Below are positions 10,045 through 25,770 of a stretch of DNA of 64,000 nucleotides, in pieces. Position numbers and translations under genes: made by a program. The stretch is taken from positions 3,596,001-3,660,000 of the forward strand of contig NC_084896.1 in NCBI RefSeq assembly GCF_958979055.1, written 5' to 3'. Each line of letters begins with the position of its first letter. Position 1 is the first letter of the stretch. The notes beneath the pieces are model-generated. The model was not told the DNA's origin and searched no databases. It was given only the letters and a program-made list of their open reading frames with translations. This DNA comes from Alnus glutinosa (taxonomy: Eukaryota > Streptophyta > Magnoliopsida > Fagales > Betulaceae).

Positions 10045-11639
10045 AGAACCAGTACTACTCCGCGTCTTCCTCTATCTAGCTCTCTCCATGCATGTCTCCA
10101 ACAATGGTGTATATATATAACAAATTACAAAGATATTCCAAAAAGGTAATAATTACAAAGAGTAAAGATATTTTAAAGAAAGATCCCCCGGTGGTAAATA
10201 TCCGGATGTCGGCTTTGGTTGTCGAGTCCTTTGTCTCTGCGCGGATATATATGCTGGCGTTAAATATCCGGAATGTCGGTTTCAGTCGTCTCAACGCGTC
10301 AAGGCGTGAGCTGTTGTCAACAAGCCAGTCGCAATTCGATCATGAAAAAGCTAGCCAAGATACCTTTTTAGGAGTTGTAGTGGAGTCTGTGGAGAGGGCA
10401 AGTGCCAGCGCTGCTAGAGCTAATTTTGGGCCCCTTTAATTTGCATGCTTTGTCAAATTATAACTGGTTGTTAATTTGAATTATGAGGAATATTCTTTGG
10501 AACGGATTAAGTCCAAACTCCAAACTCCAAACTCCTTTCACAAGTGAGAAGTAGAAGCATCCGTTTGATTTAGTTGTTTCAAAACATGATGTTAAAAAAT
10601 AATATATTTTAAAAAATTTGATAAGATTTAACTAAAAATTCTAGCCGAATAAAATTAAAAAAAAAAATTAAAATATAGATACACTAAATTGAAAATTTTT
10701 AAAATTCATAAAGTAGTTGCAAAATCGACAACAATTCAGATAGGTTAATTGAATGCTACCCTTATTTTCTTTTTTTCTTTTTTCTTTTTTCTTTTCAAAA
10801 AGTTTAAAATGTTTTTTAAAGTTTTTTTTGTAAAAAAAAATTGTGTAGGGACGTGTTGATTTTTAAGGTCAGTAACATGAATTTCTATCAATATTTAGAC
10901 GAAAATATCATCTCCGTCTTTAGTCATAAAAAAATTATCATCTACGATACAATATAAATTATATGGAAAAAAAAAAATTTAACGCTTATAAATATTTGGC
11001 TTTAGTTTTTCTTCAATTTCATGACAAATAAGTTTATTTGGGTGAAAAACTTTCACCTTTACTCTGTAAAGGAGGCTATAGAATTACGAAAGGTGTTTTC
11101 CAGAAGTGTTTTTATTCTATTTTATTTCTTTATAACTAAAAGTATTATATACTAAAAAGCAATATACATCTTAGAAAAACAAACTACGAATTAACCCAAA
11201 AAATCTACCTCAATACCAATACATACGCCAGAAGCAAATATATATATATATATATTGAAGAAAAAATATGAATATTATTGCTCAATCAAAAACATGCTAC
11301 AACATTTTGAATAAATGAGTGTCTTTCGAATAAAAGCAGCACACAGAAATCATATTCAAATTTAATTGTTTAGTAGTTAACCTAACAAGTCACTATTACC
11401 ATTTTTTTTATGTACCAAGATACCATTCGTACAACCAAAAAAATAAATAAGGAGGGGGGAAGAAAACCAAAACAATTCAATGTTGAGTTGATAACATGAT
11501 ATTAGCTCAATTAATTTCCAATATTAATTATGATTGTATAGATAAGATAGAATTGTTCCACAAAGAGCAACACATTATTAAAGCTAACATATAGACATGC
11601 ATCCATAAGCAATACTGCAGCCAACATTTTACAAGATGT
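10045..11639. repeat. Spacer of the tandem duplication, unit 1
   Basis: This upstream spacer matches the one beyond gene B (about 12429-14810) in long collinear blocks, including the TTTAGTTGTTTCAAAACATGATG block, the AAAATATAGATACACTAAATTG block and the ATGAATATTATTGCTCAATC block. The unit 2 spacer is longer because it carries a MITE (13044-13665) and TA repeat expansions. No gene was seen inside. Confidence 0.75.
10106..10121 (-). promoter_or_regulatory. TATA box of gene A
   Basis: TTATATATATACACC on the minus strand, about 65 bases before the ATG at 10044. The same element and spacing recur before gene B (near 12488-12498). The upstream 300 bases are also duplicated between A and B. Confidence 0.6.
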
Positions 11640-11743
11640 TTCTTCTTTTGCAAGTATAACTAGTCACCTCCAAAGAGGTCCAAACCCCTTGGAATGAAAC
11701 GATGATTGGTAAGCAAGCAACAAGAACCAGAAGCAGCACCACC
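11640..11743 (-). pseudogene. 3' remnant of a membrane protein gene (copy of gene C)
   Basis: The minus strand carries the last part of the family coding region: third helix, then the region matching YQSSF-S-WFGPLWR. It is closer to gene C than to A or B, and its downstream flank (11430-11640) also matches the flank of gene C (14640-14815). Compared with gene C there is a 4-base insertion in the third-helix region that shifts the frame. The similarity stops abruptly at 11743, where the duplicated block from 8612 begins. It is a truncated, dead copy made when the array was duplicated. Confidence 0.8.
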
Positions 11744-11925
11744 AACACTCACGAACCAAATCAGTGTCTTCCCTTTTATCAAATTGGCCGGGAGCTAGTG
11801 ATATAAAAGCATAGTCATGCTAATTATAAGGAAGAAAACCCTAAAGCCCAACCGAGTAAATTACCTATAAATTGTTTTCATCACATAGATGTCAGAATGC
11901 AAAAGTTATGATACTGTAGTTTTTT
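11744..11925. repeat. Duplicated spacer block, copy 2
   Basis: Matches 8612-8770 and is joined on its left directly to the gene C-like remnant. The junction shares only a few bases between the two parents (AAC/AC). It continues through a T-run into the 3' flank of gene B. Confidence 0.8.
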
Positions 11926-11993
11926 TTTTTTTAATTAATTACAGCCAAAATTGTACAAGATGATGTTTCTTCTTTTGCAAGTAAAACCAGAGA

Positions 11994-12428
11994 TCATGAC
12001 CTCGAAAGAGGTCCAAACCACTTGACACGAAACGATGATTGGTAAGAAAGCAACACCAGAATCAGCACCAAAAACATGACAGCACGCCAAGGCACTCCGC
12101 CGGCTTGCTGAATCATCTCGTACTCCGGGCGCAAGAAAGGAAAGTGCAACCTCCCGCGGGTAGAATATACAAGCACGAAGATCAGCATCAATAGAAAGGG
12201 CAATAAGAAAAGGAACAGCTTGAAGTTCCCTGCTGTGTGTTTCACCTCTTCCTCGTACTCTGTGGATTGAGAGAACCACAGCAAGAAAACGACAATCACG
12301 AAAATGGTGATAAAATGGAACGAGTTGGTCGAAACGGAGTCCAAAGTGGATTGAGAGAACCACAGCAAGAAAACAACAATCACGAAAATGGTGATAAAAT
12401 AGAACGATTTGAACGAAAGGAAGTCCAT
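11994..12428 (-). CDS. Small membrane protein with duplicated first helix (gene B)
   Basis: Single-exon gene for 144 residues, compared with 116 in gene A. Residues 1-28 (MDFLSFKSFYFITIF then VIVVFLLWFSQST) are repeated as residues 29-56 (LDSVSTNSFHFITIF then VIVVFLLWFSQST), after which the protein follows gene A to the end. The cause is an 84-base in-frame tandem duplication (12261-12344 and 12345-12428). It predicts four hydrophobic segments: about 9-26, 37-54, 70-88 and 114-130. An extra helix should invert the topology of one end relative to gene A. The frame is fully open and the TATA box at about 12488-12498 is kept, so it could be expressed. Function unknown. Confidence 0.82.
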   Translation of the reverse strand: MDFLSFKSFYFITIFVIVVFLLWFSQSTLDSVSTNSFHFITIFVIVVFLLWFSQSTEYEEEVKHTAGNFKLFLFLLPFLLMLIFVLVYSTRGRLHFPFLRPEYEMIQQAGGVPWRAVMFLVLILVLLSYQSSFRVKWFGPLSRS

Positions 12429-13043
12429 AGAACCAGTACTACTCTACGTCTTCCCGTATCTCTCTCCATGCATGTCTCCAACAATGGTGTATATATAACA
12501 AGCACAAAGATATTCCAAAAAGGTAATAGTTACAACTTACAAAGAGTAAAGATATTTTAAGAAAGATCACCCGGTGGTAAATATCGGGAATGTCGGCTTC
12601 AGTTGTTGAGTCCTTTGTCACGGCGCGGATATGTACATATGCTGGCGTTAAATATCCGGAATATCGGTTTCAGTCGTCTCAAACGCGTCATGGCGTGAGT
12701 TCGTGTCAATAAGCGAGTCGCAATTCAATCTTGAAAAGCTAGCCAAGACACCTTTCTAGGAGTTGTAGTGCAGAGGGCAAATACCAGCTGCTAGAGCCCT
12801 TTAATTTGCATGCTTTGTCAAATTATAACTGGTTGTTAATTTGAATTATGAGGATTCTTTGGAACGGATAAACTCCAAACTCCTTTCACATGTGAAGCAT
12901 CCGTTTGATTTAGTTGTTTCAAAACATGATGTTTAAAATAAAATAAAATAAATGAGTATTTTGAGAATTTCGATAGGATTTAACGAAAAAAATCCTAACA
13001 GATAGGTGAAATTGAAAAAAAAAAAAAAAAAGAAGAAGAAGAA

Positions 13044-13665
13044 GTTAAATATCATTTTAGTATCTGAGTTTTGACAACTTTATTTTTTTAGTATCTGAAT
13101 TTCAATTCGTATCACAGATGATACCTGAGTTTTGAGAAAAGACGGACTTGGTATCTCCGTCTATTTTTCCATCCAATATTTAACGGTCTACCAAGTATTA
13201 ACAATAAAAACTTAAAAAAAAAATTAAAACAAAAAAAGGAGCAGTGGCGCAGCCACTCCCTTGGCCGGTCAAGGGCCAAAACCCATCAATTTTTTTTTTT
13301 TTTTTTTTTTTTTTGTCATGGGGTGGCCGACTGGCGAAGGGGCCACCCCCATTTTGTCTGAGTCACCCCTCTTCTTTTTTTTTATTTTTCTTTTTTTCAA
13401 ATTTTTTTTTTTATTTTTTAAAAAAAATTAAAAATTTATTATTTTTAAATACAATTTTTAATCAATTTTTAAAGTTTTTTTATACAGTGCCACGTGTCAA
13501 CTTAAGCGGTTGAAAAGTGGCGGGCTGTTAAATATTGGACAAAAAAATAGATGGAGGTACCAAGTTCATTTTTTTCCAAAACCCAAATATCATCTGCTAT
13601 ACAAATTGAAACTCAGGTACCAAAAAATAAAGTTATCAAAACTCAGTACTAAAAAGGTATTTAAC
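13044..13665. mobile_element. Mutator-type MITE with long inverted repeats
   Basis: About 155 bases at each end are inverted copies of one another, roughly 80% alike by eye: 5' GTTAAATATCATTTTAGTAT, then GAGTTTTGACAACTTTATTT, and the same order in reverse at the 3' end (13510-13665). There is no coding capacity. The matching place in the duplicated unit 1 spacer (about 10652-10672) lacks it, giving an empty site, so it inserted after the tandem duplication. Target duplication is obscured by A- and GAA-rich flanks. Confidence 0.8.
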
Positions 13666-13804
13666 CCCTCAAAAAAATTAAAATATAGATACACTAAATT
13701 GAGAATTTTTTAAATTCATAGAGTTGTTGCAAAATTGGCAACAATTCAAATAGGTTAAGTGAATGCCGCCCCTTTTTTTCTTTTTCTTTTTCTTTTCAAA
13801 AATT

Positions 13805-13838
<34 letters not shown>

Positions 13839-14271
13839 TTTAAAGTTTTTTTTTTTTTTTTAATTATGCATAGAGACATGTGTCGATTTTTAAGACCAAT
13901 AACATGAATTTTTGTCAATTTTTAGATAGAAGTATCATCTTCATCTTTAATCATAAGCGAAGTCTCATCTACTATACAAAATAAATTACATGAAAAAAAA
14001 AATATTTAACCCTTATAAATATTTCGTTTTAGTTTCTTCAATTTCATGACAAATAAGTTTATTAGGGTGAAAAACTTTCGTCTTTACTTTGTAAACGATG
14101 CTATAGATGACATTACGAAAAGTGTTTGCCAAAAGTGTTTTTATTGTACTTTTTTTTTTTATAACTAAAAGTATTATACTAAAAAGCAATATACGTCTTA
14201 GAAAAACAAACTACAATGCAAATTAACCCAAAAATTTTACCTCAATACCAATACATACGCTAGCAAATAAT

Positions 14272-14272
14272 G

Positions 14273-14304
<32 letters not shown>

Positions 14305-14387
14305 CTTCTTTTTTTGAAAGATAAATTATTATTAATTTGCTATTTTTAAAAAATAAATTACTTTTTTTAATACACATGCACTTGCCC

Positions 14388-14437
<50 letters not shown>
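14272..14437. repeat. TA microsatellites
   Basis: Two (TA)n tracts, 14274-14301 and 14391-14437, lie in the spacer between genes B and C. They correspond to a much shorter TA tract in unit 1 (near 11240-11254), so they expanded after duplication. Confidence 0.9.
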
Positions 14438-14441
<4 letters not shown>

Positions 14442-14834
14442 TTGAAGAAAAGATATGAATATTATTGCTCAATCAAAAACATCACGATTTGCTACTACAA
14501 CATTTTGAATAAAAGAGGGACACTCTTCTGTCTACAGACACAGACACAAGTCATTATTACCATTTTTTTTTTGTAATACCAAGATAGCATTCGTAACGGG
14601 GGAGGGGGCAGGGGAGAACAAAAAAGAAAACCAAAACAATTCAATGATGGGGTTGATAACATGATATTAGCTCAATTAATTTCCAATATTAATTATAATT
14701 GTATAGATAAGATAGAATTGCTCCACAAAGAGCAACACATTATTAAAGCCGGCCAACATATAGACATGCATGCATAAGCAATACTGCAGCCAACATTTTA
14801 CAAGAAGTTTCTTCTTTTGCTAGTATAACTAGAG

Positions 14835-15242
14835 TCACCTCCAAAGAGGTCCAAACCACTTGGAATGAAATGATGATTGGTAAGAAAGCAACACCAGAAG
14901 CAGCACCACCAAGATGGCAATACCCCAAGGCAAGCCGCCGGCTCGCTGAACCGAGTCGTACTCTGGGCGCAAGAGAGGAAAGTGGAACCTCCCGCCGGTA
15001 GAATATGAAGCCATGAAGAGTATCAATAGAATGGGCAACAAGAAAATGAACAGTTGGAAGTTGATTACTGTGTGTTTCAACTGAGCGTTGTAATCTGTGG
15101 ATTGAGAAAACCAGAGCAAGACAATGACGATGCCGAAAATGGTGAGCAAATGGAGTGGTGGGGAGGAAATGGAGCCCAGGGTCTGGCCTGTCCACCCTTG
15201 TTTCCACTCTGGACCCCTCCTCTTTGTGTAGAACCACTCCAT
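14835..15242 (-). CDS. Small three-helix membrane protein (gene C)
   Basis: Single-exon gene for 135 residues starting at the ATG at 15242. The open frame continues upstream to 15272, but without an ATG and only about 10 bases from the TATA box at 15281-15290, so the downstream ATG is chosen. The N-terminus (MEWFYTKRRGPEWKQGW) is longer and more basic than in A and B. Three hydrophobic segments follow, around HLLTIFGIVIVLLWF, FQLFIFLLPILLILF and GIAILVVLLLVLLSY. The loop STGGRFHFPLLRPEYD, the GGLPW motif and the ending FHSKWFGPLWR match the family. Function unknown; TPI lies next on the same strand. Confidence 0.8.
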   Translation of the reverse strand: MEWFYTKRRGPEWKQGWTGQTLGSISSPPLHLLTIFGIVIVLLWFSQSTDYNAQLKHTVINFQLFIFLLPILLILFMASYSTGGRFHFPLLRPEYDSVQRAGGLPWGIAILVVLLLVLLSYQSSFHSKWFGPLWR

Positions 15243-15280
15243 GTCTTTCTGTATCTGTCTCCATGTCTCCAAGAATGGCT

Positions 15281-15290
15281 TATATATATA
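15281..15290 (-). promoter_or_regulatory. TATA box of gene C
   Basis: TATATATATA about 40 bases upstream of the chosen ATG. Its closeness rules out a translation start at 15264-15272, because that would precede the expected transcription start. Confidence 0.55.
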
Positions 15291-15970
15291 AGTAAAAAAG
15301 CTTGGTTTTCTTTGTTATTAGGTTTGCTTTGGCATATATGCTTTGAGTGTAGAATCACTGCACTCATATTCTTGCTTCTCGACGAGTTCTTGTGAATGGA
15401 GTTACCGCATTAAGTTCATGCATGGTAAAAAAAAGTTTTTAACACTTGCTTCAAATCGCTGATTCAGCTATTATTTTTGCATAATTTCCCGAGCAGTAGC
15501 CCGTAGGTTCATGATTTTTTTTTTTTTTTTTAAATGTGTTTTAAAGGGTGTTTTTTGTTTTTGGTTTGAAAAAGTGTTAAGATAAGATATAGAAGTGAAA
15601 ACTGATTTTGTATTTTTCAGGAGTGTTTTGTGCTTGGATTGTTTACTAATATTTTTGTTTTGAGAAGAGAAAATCAAAGACAACAAATTTCAACAAACAG
15701 ATCCCAGATTTCTTTATATGGATGTCAGTCATTCATAACTTGTTTATGCCACTAAAACATGACTTGTATACCTCTAGTTATCCCCGGAAGAGAGTTAGCC
15801 CATGGAAAACAAACAAAAAATATTCTTCTATCTTTATGAGAATAACGAAGCTGGAAAATGATCAAAAACCCATCCAAGAAAACTGGCACATAGTTTTATT
15901 AGACTATGTTTGAAACTGACACAGCTTCTCTCCACCAAATTATTTGCTCTCGTCGCCAAGACCACCATAA
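15291..15970. other. Intergenic: gene C upstream region and TPI 3' flank
   Basis: No gene is seen. The minus-strand sequence just below 15970 is the TPI 3' untranslated region by position. Confidence 0.5.
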
Positions 15971-20465
<4,495 letters not shown>

Positions 20466-21380
20466 CGTATCTACCAGAGTGAGAGTGAGAGTGTGAGTGA
20501 GGGATTGGGTTGTTGTTGTTGTTAGCAGTTACCTTTGGCTTGGTTTCTCAGATAGTCAGATGTGAGGTTTGGTGCTCCCGCTGTGTTTTATGGTAAAAAT
20601 GGCAGGTAAGTGGACAGAGGGCTTCACGCGAGCCTGCTGGGCGTAAAACGCACGCTCTAAGGAAATGATAATTAAAGCAATTTTTGGTGTCCATATTATT
20701 AGCAATTTAGATAATAAATATGAGAGCTAAATTTACTTTGGCCCTACAAATATTAGGATTAGGATCTTATATAATTCTTTGACCGAATTTGGTGGGCTAC
20801 CTAGCCATTTATCCGGTCAGATGAGTTTCATAAGTAGTCTCAATTAATTACTTGTCCGAATTCTCTTAAATTTTTTGCCAAATTGCTAATAATTTAAATA
20901 TAAAAATTCTAGAGATGGGAATAACAAATTAAAGCTAGTAATGGTTCGTCAGCTCATATATAAAAGATTTTTTTTTTCTTCTTCAAGTTGGAGGATTTTC
21001 TAAAAAAATAGTTAGTTGTAAATATGAGATTTGTGTTTGTTATAGAAAACATTTATGCTTTGAGAAGTTATGAAACTAATACCTATGCTAAATATGTTCA
21101 GGAAAAAAAAAAAAAAAAGCTATGCAAATCTCAATACCCCAATAAGATTTTTATTTTTTAATTAAAAAAACAAATATTGACATTATCTATTCAATTATTA
21201 AATAGAACAATGATATGGACAGATTGAACGTTTGAGAAATTGAAAGGGTTGTTGGGTGGGTGGGTGGTTGATTTTGGATTTCAGGTGAAATTATTTCAAT
21301 GTGGGTTTGTGTTGTAGCAGTAAATGTAATCATTGGTTTTGGTGGTGTCACATCCACCTAAGCACAACTACAAAACTGAA

Positions 21381-21420
<40 letters not shown>

Positions 21421-21548
21421 ATTGATTAAAAGAAAAAGTTACATGGGATAATCTTTTTAAAAACAAATAGTACAAAATGATGAATAAATTATCCGATCCT
21501 CTCAAGGGAGCCACATAATGCGGTTACATAAGTTAAAGAGGTACAGAT
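20466..21548. other. TPI upstream region and intergenic DNA
   Basis: No gene is seen. The first 100 bases upstream of the TPI ATG (20466-20580) are rich in GA and GT repeats on the plus strand (CT/AC on the TPI strand), as in many plant leaders. A (TA)n tract lies at 21384-21418. Confidence 0.5.
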
Positions 21549-21551
21549 TAA

Positions 21552-22022
21552 GGGTGCGTTTGGAATTGCAATTTCGTAGACAATAAGTACGATTTTAAAT
21601 CACATTACAGAATATAAATCGTTTGTGAACTGTATTTTTAAAATTTGTTATTTGAAATCGCAGAAAATTTGCTTTTTAAAATCATAGGTAAGAGGGTGTT
21701 TTTTTGAAAACGCCAATTTTTAAAGGCTAAACTGTGATTTGGCCAAACGTTTAACTGTGTTTTTAAAAAGAGTAATGATTGAACACCACCCCAAGATACA
21801 ACTTTTCACTACCTTGCATATGTGGCAAGATGGTCCCCCACCTTAATTTATTTTTAAAAAATAAAAAAACTCAAAAAGTAGTGGGGGACCACCTTGCCAC
21901 ATAAATAAGATGGTGAAAAGTTGTATCTTTAGGCGGTAGTGAATCATTATTTTTTAAAAAATTACTTTTTTCATATCGTACATTTTAAATCACACTTTTT
22001 GAAATCGCAAACCAACGGACCC
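21552..22022. mobile_element. Tourist-like MITE (PIF/Harbinger type) with a nested MITE
   Basis: Starts GGGTGCGTTTGG, ends CCAACGGACCC, and is flanked by TAA at 21549-21551 and 22023-22025. A GGGTCCGTTTGG-like end with a 3-base TWA duplication is the PIF/Harbinger (Tourist) signature. A second MITE lies inside: arms at 21771-21845 and 21880-21951 pair over about 70 bases (AAGATACAACTTTTCAC and its complement) and TTTTTAAAAA occurs on both sides, suggesting a 9-10 base target duplication. Confidence 0.75.
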
Positions 22023-22025
22023 TAA

Positions 22026-23528
22026 GACAACTCTATTTCTACCCCCACTTGGAAATAACAACAACCATCCGAAAGAGGATAAAGCAATAAAAGTACTGCT
22101 AAAATTCGAATTTAGGACCGCAGAAAAGAGAGGCATTAATACAAATTCAAATACAAGAATTTCTCCTAAAAGAAGACAATAACCCAAATAAGATAAAAAA
22201 TAAAACATAAATAAATTAAAACAATAAAGCAGCAAAAAAAATCCAAAACACTGCAACAACATGGATTGACAAAGCGAAGAGTTCCGGCGCGTGAGATCCA
22301 CACACCGGTACAAGAGGTCCGCTCGCGGCGCGTGGGAGTGGATTTATCTCTCTATTATATTTTCTATTTTTTCATATTTTAATTTTGATGTTGATTTTAT
22401 TTGACAAATTAGAGTCAGATTAAAAAAATGGACAGCTTTTGCTTAGCGGATTCGGCCATGTTGATTTAGTAGCTTAATGGTTGTCATGTCAATTTATAAA
22501 TATAGTTCGTTTCAAATAACAATTATAAATATAACGTGAATTGAAACATTAATTTATAAAAATATTATTATTAAAACTTTTTTTTTTTCTGCCATATTTT
22601 CAGATCCACGTCTGCCAACAGAGATCATGACAAGCAAGGCGTGTCTTCACGCGCTTCAAAGGCGCTGATGCCTGATGATGTCGAAGACACTCACTCACGG
22701 TTGTGGTTGTCGCTGTCGTTCAACGAGAAGAGATTTTGGCAAGGAAGTCCCTCGCTCTGTGCATGAAACAGAAACACAAAGTCCAACGGCGTCGTTTGAA
22801 GACGTCATTCTTGGCCATTTGCGTCCCGATACATCCATCTTCTTTTCTACCGGTAGGATAATATTAAGGTCTTCATCCTCTTGCCACGTGGCTTAAAGGA
22901 TGTGGATATAGTGGTGTGCATCTTCAGGGGAATCTGTGGTGAAAGGCTCTACTGACCGTACATGTATCTTACTAATCCATTTGTTGCACACAATTTGTAC
23001 ACAAATCTTTGTTTACCAGAATTATTTTTTTTAAAAAAAAATGAAAACTATTTGCCAGGTCAGATTTGTGTACAAATGGTATGCAATAACAGTAGTGATA
23101 AAAAAACATTAAGTACACGCTCTTCCTTCATATGGGTTGAAACTTATCATCACTTAGGCTCAATCTCACGTAAGGAGAAAGTGTGTAGTAAATGTGTAGT
23201 GGGTGTTTTTATATCACTCCCCGTACAACAAACATTACTCTACCCATCGTATCCAAAACAAAACCCAATTTCATCATCCTAGGTTTTTGTTCAAAATTTT
23301 GTTTGCTCCACTAAATGAGAAAATGATAATTTTTTTTTATTTTTTATTTAAAAAAAAATCATTCTATTAAATTGAAATATTTTTTTTTTAAAGTATGTAA
23401 TTCTTACATATATTTTTAATATAACATATAAGCAAAGACGGACACGAGGGACAGCCATTCTACCATGGCCTCCCCACTTTTGAAAAATTCTTTATAAATA
23501 TGCTTTAGTATACATTTTTTGACAAAAA

Positions 23529-23580
<52 letters not shown>

Positions 23581-24070
23581 TAGCCTCGATCCCCTTAAAA
23601 AGCATTTGGTTCAAATTTAATTATACATGATTTTCGAGATCTAAAAGAACATCGGCTTTCATTTTGATAAATAATTGAATTGAAAATTGAAATACATTAA
23701 AAGAACATTGATTTATATGGATTTGAAAATTACTTGACAGGGGTGAATACACAAAATAACCTTGCTTTGAAATAACCTTGTTTTGGAGGGGTTTCATATA
23801 TATATATATATTTTGACATTATCTATTCAATTATGTTTCTCATTTAAGATTTGGCCTCCCTATTTTAATATATTTTTCATACATGGTTTGGCCTCCATCG
23901 ATAAAAATTCTTGATTTCATGGCTAACTTTAAGGACATATATCAGTTTAATAAATTGAATTAAATAACATTCGAAAGAAAACTCTATTAACAAATAAATG
24001 ATTAGGAAAAGTAAGGTTTTAGAGAGGCACAAATATTTGCTTAAGTAGATAATTAATACCATACCTAACT
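22026..24070. other. Intergenic sequence with SSR and unclassified repeats
   Basis: No supported gene. A CG-richer stretch near 22590-22900 has short open frames without recognisable domains. A (TA)n tract lies at about 23532-23577. 23350-23420 weakly matches the repeat of 1556-1835. Confidence 0.4.
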
Positions 24071-24079
24071 AATTAAACA

Positions 24080-25260
24080 GCCTTAACAACAAAGAATCAA
24101 AGTTGCTGATCGGTAGGTGCTCCACCAAACCCTAGCCTGTAATTGATCAATCTGTTCGATTGCTCAAGAACCATCGAGGATCTACAACTAAACAATTTGA
24201 CCCACTAGGCAGGGAGCACGTTTCAATCCCTCTCATGCATCTGCCAGGCAAAAAGTTTATAGCTTAGGAAGACGACCGTTGGACTATGGAGTAATAACAA
24301 AAAAAAAAAAAAAAAAAAAAAAAATTATTTACAAATAACCTTATAACATTTTTAGAAAATATTTGGGTACTACGGTTTTTATTATATATTTTTTTTTTTT
24401 TAACAAATTTACGTAACAGTTCACATTTTTTAAAAATGAGTACAACGTAGACTACCACACGACAGTCCACACTTTAATAAGTGATGTGGTGCGTGTCATG
24501 TAGATGTGATAAGTGTCATGTAAACTACTATCATAGTACCATGTGACCATTCATATTTTAATAATTACCATGTCCACAATTTGTAAATGCCATGGTCTAT
24601 AAATTTTTCAATGCAAATTCAAGAAAAAATTACATGATTGAGACGAGAGATTCGAATTTTGAGCAATTTGTGCTAATAATTTAGACAACAAATGCGAGAA
24701 AGCTTCTATAAGACCCACATGCCCGAGTAAGTAGGCAATCTGCTCGAGACTTGCTCGGTCAAATCAACTCTCTCACAGTTTCACTCCGAATTACTAACAA
24801 TTATAACACCAAAAAAATGGTTAGGATCTGTGTCACAGACAAGATCACCTTACCAACCACATCTTGTCTTTTTTGAGTACCTTCACGTAAGAATTCCCAA
24901 CAATATTCTGGTATAATGGTATTGATTCAGGACCTTAGAGAGACCTATCTTTCAACAGGTGCCCCCACTTGGCGTCTCTGTTGGACATATCCATTGTGCC
25001 CATACCCATAATTAGCCGTCTGGTTGGATACGATCCTGTCTCTTTCACCATTCAATCCCTTTGGAAGTTCTGGACAGCATTTGTGGATGCATGTTTTCTT
25101 AGCAATTTTAAATCATTAATGCTACCCACCAAAAAACAAATAATCTGTGCAATTGAGTAAGTATGTGAAAACTATCTAGCCATTTTCTTTTCTCCATTAG
25201 ATGCCAACTTTGCCCTCATTCACAGTCTAAAAATAGAAAGAAATAACCAAAATTTTGAAG
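24080..25260. other. Intergenic sequence, no gene seen
   Basis: An A-run of about 26 bases at 24299-24324 ends a more complex stretch that could be a retroposed copy, but no tRNA-like boxes or duplications convinced me. Short direct repeats ACTACNAC and GTGTCATGTA occur around 24450-24530. Confidence 0.35.
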
Positions 25261-25420
25261 TTTTTTTTTTTTTTTTTTTAGTAAGCAAGCAATGGAGTTT
25301 ATAAAAAGCGTAAAGACGCCCTTAAACATACAAGAAGTATACAAAAAGAACACCAAAACAGACAAAAAAAGAGGGAAGAGATAAAAAACACCGGCAAAAC
25401 CCAAAAAATATAATGAAATT
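25261..25420 (-). mobile_element. LINE 3' end
   Basis: Read on the minus strand this is GTATACTTCTTGTATG, GGGCGTCTTTACGC, then TTTATAAACTCCATTGCT and a poly-A tail (T-run at 25261-25279). The same 3' signature (TGTATACT, a GGGCGC/GTTGCG core, CGCTTTTAAT-AA, then A tail) recurs at 25695-25770, 36590-36660 and 37565-37637. It marks one LINE family; no coding part is kept here. Confidence 0.5.
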
Positions 25421-25689
25421 CAAATACCCCAACATAACCAACCCAAAGACTATTACATCACATTAGTGGCCCTCTTGCCTTGCCTAGGCTAGAACCAAAA
25501 CCCCTGTCATCAAATTAATCTTGCACTCTAACTTCTTCACTTCACAACTCGACAACTCCCTTTAAACTTTGAAGATTGTAACAGAACGATGGTAGATATA
25601 AATTACTACCGGACAACTGCCTTTAACTACCTTAATACATCTCGCTTTCATAATTTTCTTGATTTTATTTTATTTTTTTCCTGCCAAGT

Positions 25690-25770
25690 ATAACTTCTGT
25701 ATACTTTTGATGTAACTAAGTTGCGTTTTTGCGCTTTTCAATGAAATTTTGATTATTTATTAAAAAGAAA
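25690..25770 (+). mobile_element. LINE 3' end remnant
   Basis: TGTATACTTTTGATGTAACT, then GTTGCG and TTTTCAATGAAATTTTGATT match the plus-strand 3' signature of the LINE family described at 25261 and 36590. The A tail is nearly lost. Confidence 0.4.

Noticed and set aside
22675-22896. 73-codon open frame between TPI and bHLH121
   Set aside because: No homology recognised, no splice or promoter context, and it lies in a region of unclassified repeats.
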